Positions 60,605-63,720 of a DNA stretch of 63,720 bases are shown in pieces. Numbering within the stretch: the stretch's first letter is position 1; each line of letters opens with the position of its first letter. Position numbers and translations under genes: made by a program. This DNA comes from a virus. A model generated the notes under the pieces. The model had not been told where the DNA came from, did not search any database, and saw only the letters and a program-made list of their open reading frames with translations. Where the stretch lies: positions 1 to 63,720 of IMG/VR virus record IMGVR_UViG_3300025132_000035; one strand, written 5' to 3'.

Positions 60605-61041
60605 TGGCTGATGAACCGATACCTATAGATGCAATAATGACAGATTTAAACAGTCAATGGAACGCATCAAACGTAACAAAACCTACGTTAATAACAGTAA
60701 ATAAAACAAATGACCCAATACGTTATGATTTAAATCGTGGCGATATGTTAATTGGTCGAACAGGAACACCATCATTTGATGAACAACCTATTGGAAACTG
60801 GAAATATGGCAACAGGGCATACAATGTTGAAATAGAATTATGGACATTGAATAGTAGGCAAAGACTTTACAATTTAATGCAAGAAGTTAGAAGAATTTGC
60901 CATGCTCGTATGCATTCTTTAACAAACTTTCAAAGACAAGAATTTATTGATTTTAATGAGGAAGTTAGTGACCAAGTAAATCTTTGGACTGGAACGCTTG
61001 GTATACAACTGCAAAATAACGGAGTTTTGTTAGACACTTAG
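60604..61041 (+). CDS. Tail terminator/completion protein
   Basis: 145 residues. Beta-rich with RAYNVEIELWTLNSRQRLYN then a helix with RRICHARMHSL, as in tail-terminator or head-closure proteins. Directly before the tail tube. Confidence 0.6.
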   Translation: MADEPIPIDAIMTDLNSQWNASNVTKPTLITVNKTNDPIRYDLNRGDMLIGRTGTPSFDEQPIGNWKYGNRAYNVEIELWTLNSRQRLYNLMQEVRRICHARMHSLTNFQRQEFIDFNEEVSDQVNLWTGTLGIQLQNNGVLLDT

Positions 61042-61047
61042 TATAAT
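61042..61047 (+). promoter_or_regulatory. Late-type promoter box before the tail tube
   Basis: The sequence is ACTTAGTATAATATAATATG. The TAG is the stop codon of the completion protein. A GGAG ribosome-binding site follows before the ATG at 61077. Confidence 0.45.
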
Positions 61048-61076
61048 ATAATATGAAACAAAATTGGAGAACATAA

Positions 61077-62888
61077 ATGGGAGTATACAGAAGTGACCAA
61101 GCGCAACTAACATTCGCAGCAGAATTTGGTGGGCAAGGTGCAGACGCTGAAATGATTGAAGCTACAGTAAGTGGTAGTACTGCTTTATTAGCTGCTGACG
61201 TTTCTGCTGGATCAAGAACAATAACAGTAGATACAATAGCTACAGCAGCACTTGTTGTAGGGGATTTTATTCGTATTGGTACTGTTGCTGGAACAGCATC
61301 AGCGACAGTTAATGAACATGAAGTTCGAAGGGTTGAAGCATTAAGTGGAACACAACAAGTTGGTACATCACCCGGTAATGTAATAACAGTACTTTTAGAT
61401 CGAGCAACAGCGTTTTTTCACGCTAATAATGAAGAAGTGAAAGAAGCCACAGCAATAGGTGGTGATGCAACTCGAAACGATAAAGCTAAATACATTACCT
61501 TTATACCCGGTGTCTACGACACTGTTGATACCCCAGACCCAGAAATGACTATCGAGGGTAGAAGGTTTTTATCAACTCAGAGTAAAAGAAACTTTTCAGT
61601 AGCATATGCTGGGCAACAATCTTTAAGTGGATCAGTCAGTGATTTTATACTATTAAATGGTTGGGCTTTACGATTCCCTATAGGAAAAGTTGTAACAACC
61701 CCATCAGCATTAGAAGGTTCTACCATATTATTAAACGGAGCAACTAAAAAAGGTGATGTTTACATATCAGCAGATGGTGCAAATGTAAGTAATTTAGCTG
61801 TAGGTGATTATATAAACATTGATGATGGTTCCTCAACAGTATCTGAGGTTAGAAGAATTATTGCAGAACCAGCATCAGATACGTTTAAACTGGATTACCC
61901 ATTACAATTTGACCATGATGATGATGTATCTATTGATGAAGTTAGCACTAGTGCTTATTACACACACGTTATTACTGAAACAACTGATTTAGATTCTATG
62001 TCTTGGCACGTTCATATGAAAGACAGCACAGAAACAGCTGCTAAAGATTTTAACCGAAGATATGTTGGTGGAATGGTTAATTCTGCAACAATAAGTGCCG
62101 AAGAAGGTGGTATGGTTACCATGTCTTGGGATGATGTTGAATTTTTAAACATGGTTCATAATCAACAAGAACAAACTACTGTAGGAACAAATCTTTATAA
62201 TGGTGCTAGTATTCAAGCAAATATGCCTAGATTTGGTTTAATGCAACAAATAGACAAAGACGATATTAATATGGGTGCAATGGCAGTTGGTTCTGGTAAC
62301 GATGGAAGTGGATACCCAAGTACACAACCTTACTATTTTAGTCAAGGAACAATTAAATATTTTGGTGTAGAGTTTGCTAGAATTAGAAACTTTTCAATTT
62401 CAATAAACAATAACAATGAAGCAAGATATTACATGGGTAGACAAGGAGCCAGATCACGCGGCCCATATGAAATACACGAAGGTGCTAGAGATTATTCTTT
62501 ATCAGCTTCTGTTGTATTACCAGACGCTGACTTTGATGCTAACTCAGCTTATAATGTTTCAAACCTACAAACAGGAGCAACGGAGTTGTTTAAACAGCTT
62601 CTTCTTGAAGGAAATTATGGTGGTAGTACTCAAGCAACAGCTATGACTGGTATGACTGCTACCCTACAATTTACAAGAGGAACAAACGATTTTATTTATA
62701 TAGACATTCCAACAAGTAGTACAGCTGGTACACCAACAGCTGGTTCTAACGCACTTAACAGTCAAGGAATGTTTATAAATTCAGCACAACACAGTATTAC
62801 TGGCGATAACCCTTTTCAAGTTGATATAGATGCAATTTTTCAGGGTTTAAAAATAACAATAGAGGATTCAGTGCCAGTGTATCCTTAA
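61077..62888 (+). CDS. Major tail tube protein with inserted modules
   Basis: 603 residues. The tube core is seen as EMTIEGRRFLSTQSKRNFSV, SGSVSDFILLNGWALRFPIG, and later GTIKYFGVEFARIRNFSISI, YYMGRQGARSRGPYEIHEGA. Two insertions (~residues 27-110 and ~215-290) are beta modules of the kind found in the tail hub. No tail sheath gene is present, so the phage should have a non-contractile tail. Confidence 0.75.
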   Translation: MGVYRSDQAQLTFAAEFGGQGADAEMIEATVSGSTALLAADVSAGSRTITVDTIATAALVVGDFIRIGTVAGTASATVNEHEVRRVEALSGTQQVGTSPGNVITVLLDRATAFFHANNEEVKEATAIGGDATRNDKAKYITFIPGVYDTVDTPDPEMTIEGRRFLSTQSKRNFSVAYAGQQSLSGSVSDFILLNGWALRFPIGKVVTTPSALEGSTILLNGATKKGDVYISADGANVSNLAVGDYINIDDGSSTVSEVRRIIAEPASDTFKLDYPLQFDHDDDVSIDEVSTSAYYTHVITETTDLDSMSWHVHMKDSTETAAKDFNRRYVGGMVNSATISAEEGGMVTMSWDDVEFLNMVHNQQEQTTVGTNLYNGASIQANMPRFGLMQQIDKDDINMGAMAVGSGNDGSGYPSTQPYYFSQGTIKYFGVEFARIRNFSISINNNNEARYYMGRQGARSRGPYEIHEGARDYSLSASVVLPDADFDANSAYNVSNLQTGATELFKQLLLEGNYGGSTQATAMTGMTATLQFTRGTNDFIYIDIPTSSTAGTPTAGSNALNSQGMFINSAQHSITGDNPFQVDIDAIFQGLKITIEDSVPVYP

Positions 62889-62904
62889 AAAGATAGGAGA
62901 CAAT

Positions 62905-63276
62905 ATGGTTAAGGAAAGTAAAGGATTTGATTTATCTAAATATCAAATAGCTAACCAAACAAGATCGGTACCGATAGTTATTGAAGAAACAGGAGACGAA
63001 TTTGAGATTACTATTAAACAGTTATCTTGGAGTAAACGAAATCAGTTAGTTTCTAGTTGTTTATCGTTTAGTAATTCAGGTGAAACTGCATTTAATGGCG
63101 ATAAATACGTTAGAGAATGTTTAAAAGATATGATTATAGAAGCGCCATGGGGTAAAACAACTGAAGCGTTTTTGGTTACAATAGATGAAAGATTAGGGGC
63201 TGCTTTAGAAGCATTAGTGCCTAAAGCGTTTAGCACACCAGATGTTTTAGATGCTGATACAGTAAAAAAAGAGTAA
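62905..63276 (+). CDS. Tail assembly chaperone (gpG-like)
   Basis: 123 residues; ATAGGAGACAAT precedes the ATG. Beta-rich start and helical end (NQLVSSCLSFSNSG, LEALVPKAF). It is the short product of a frameshift pair: a slippery A7 run at 63264-63270 followed by GAG TAA. It keeps the tape-measure protein soluble during tail assembly. Confidence 0.75.
   Translation: MVKESKGFDLSKYQIANQTRSVPIVIEETGDEFEITIKQLSWSKRNQLVSSCLSFSNSGETAFNGDKYVRECLKDMIIEAPWGKTTEAFLVTIDERLGAALEALVPKAFSTPDVLDADTVKKE
63264..63270 (+). promoter_or_regulatory. Programmed -1 frameshift site
   Basis: GTA AAA AAA GAG TAA: A7 slippery sequence at the end of the chaperone gene; stop codon 3 bases downstream of the slip. Confidence 0.7.
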
Positions 63277-63494
63277 AGGCATTCATACGAAGGGTTGATA
63301 CTCAGAGTCCACAAGAAAAAATGACCTATGCATATTGGATGACAGTACTACAACTTTTAGAAATAGGGGTTTCGTGGGATGCCATTGATAAACTAAGTGA
63401 AAATGAAGTAAGTGTAATACTAGGTGTACATAGTGCTATTAGTGAATATAGGTCAGAGGTTGAAGCTAGTGCTAGGGCTATGAATAAAATATAA
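63270..63494 (+). CDS. Frameshift extension (gpT-like) of the tail chaperone
   Basis: The -1 frame after the slippery A AAA AAA G continues for 74 codons (RVKAFIRRVDTQSPQEKM ... ARAMNKI) and ends at 63494. The gpG-gpT fusion would be 196 residues. An ATG at 63321 could also start it separately. This arrangement is classical in lambda-like and many siphophages. Confidence 0.75.
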   Translation, partial: RVKAFIRRVDTQSPQEKMTYAYWMTVLQLLEIGVSWDAIDKLSENEVSVILGVHSAISEYRSEVEASARAMNKI

Positions 63495-63504
63495 GGAGTA
63501 AATT

Positions 63505-63720
63505 ATGCCATTACCATTAATAGGAATGCTAGGTAGAGCAGCGTTGATGTCTGCTGCTAGTGGTATGGGTGGTGCCAGAGAGGAATCGTCATCACAAGAA
63601 GATACAGGGGATTCTAAAAACCTTAAAGGTATGAGAAAAAATACAGACAAAATGTCTAGTAAAGGTTGGGTTAGAAAAGCTGGTGCTTGGATGGGTATAG
63701 GTGCTTTAATAAAACAAAGT
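63505..63720 (+). CDS. Tape-measure / tail-interior protein candidate, N-terminal part
   Basis: Start ATG at 63505 with AAGGAGTAAATT upstream. It continues at position 1 of the window in the same frame after the 99-base overlap and ends at 891. N-terminus MPLPLIGMLGRAALMSAASG is hydrophobic, followed by a Ser/Glu-rich linker. See the entry at 1-891. Confidence 0.7.
   Translation, partial: MPLPLIGMLGRAALMSAASGMGGAREESSSQEDTGDSKNLKGMRKNTDKMSSKGWVRKAGAWMGIGALIKQS
63622..63720. repeat. Terminal direct repeat, right copy
   Basis: Identical to bases 1-99. See left copy. Confidence 0.9.

Overview
The window is a complete tailed-phage genome (Caudoviricetes, siphovirus-like gene set) of about 63.6 kb. 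The first 99 bases recur exactly as the last 99 bases (1-99 = 63622-63720), so the contig closes into a circle of 63,621 bp. The gene cut at position 1 starts at 63505. The DNA is AT-rich, ribosome-binding sites are of the AGGAG type, and the accessory promoters are TTGACA/TATAAT-like, all of which point to a bacterial host. The host cannot be named from the sequence. No integrase, repressor, tRNA or CRISPR array was recognised.

Layout. 51.0 kb through the junction to 5.1 kb (+): a membrane-anchored protein, small genes, a thermonuclease, a coiled-coil protein, tail fibre, head-tail connectors, tail tube, tail assembly chaperone with a -1 frameshift site, a short tape-measure candidate and a large tail hub/fibre with a C-terminal S74 self-cleaving chaperone. 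5.1-15.4 kb (+): replication and recombination. This part has a phage sigma factor, DnaB-like helicase, primase, ssDNA-binding candidate, family A DNA polymerase, RecA/UvsX-like recombinase, three PD-(D/E)XK-type nucleases (one Vsr/DUF559-like, one Cas4/RecB-like) and a RuvC-like resolvase. 15.4-24.7 kb (+): TerS, TerL, a B12-dependent ribonucleotide reductase placed between terminase and portal, portal, metallophosphoesterase and an HK97-gp10-like protein. 24.8-26.6 kb (-): a small early-type operon with its own promoters and terminators. 26.9-37.4 kb (+): scaffold candidate, major capsid protein, decoration proteins, XkdF-like protease, DUF3293-like protein, and a cluster of tiny membrane, Cys-rich and coiled-coil proteins that may hold the lysis genes. 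37.5-45.2 kb: short operons on both strands driven by strong sigma70-type promoters (Zn-ribbon proteins, P-loop ATPase, SprT-like protease, winged-helix protein). 45.2-45.56 kb (+): a highly structured non-coding RNA candidate. 45.6-50.8 kb (-): a Mom-like DNA modification enzyme, an ABC-ATPase/GNAT fusion, another GNAT, Zn-ribbon proteins and a complete NadA quinolinate synthase.

How it works together. Host-type promoters in the 25-45 kb accessory regions probably drive early genes. A recurring TAGTATAATA box without a -35 element precedes the structural blocks and could be the target of the encoded sigma factor. The accessory arm at 45-51 kb is the most unusual part: probable DNA hypermodification, NAD precursor synthesis and an undescribed structured RNA lie side by side. 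An 8-bp palindrome GTTTAAAC is strongly over-represented (21 sites counted by eye), and several sites lie just upstream of start codons. No endolysin was recognised.
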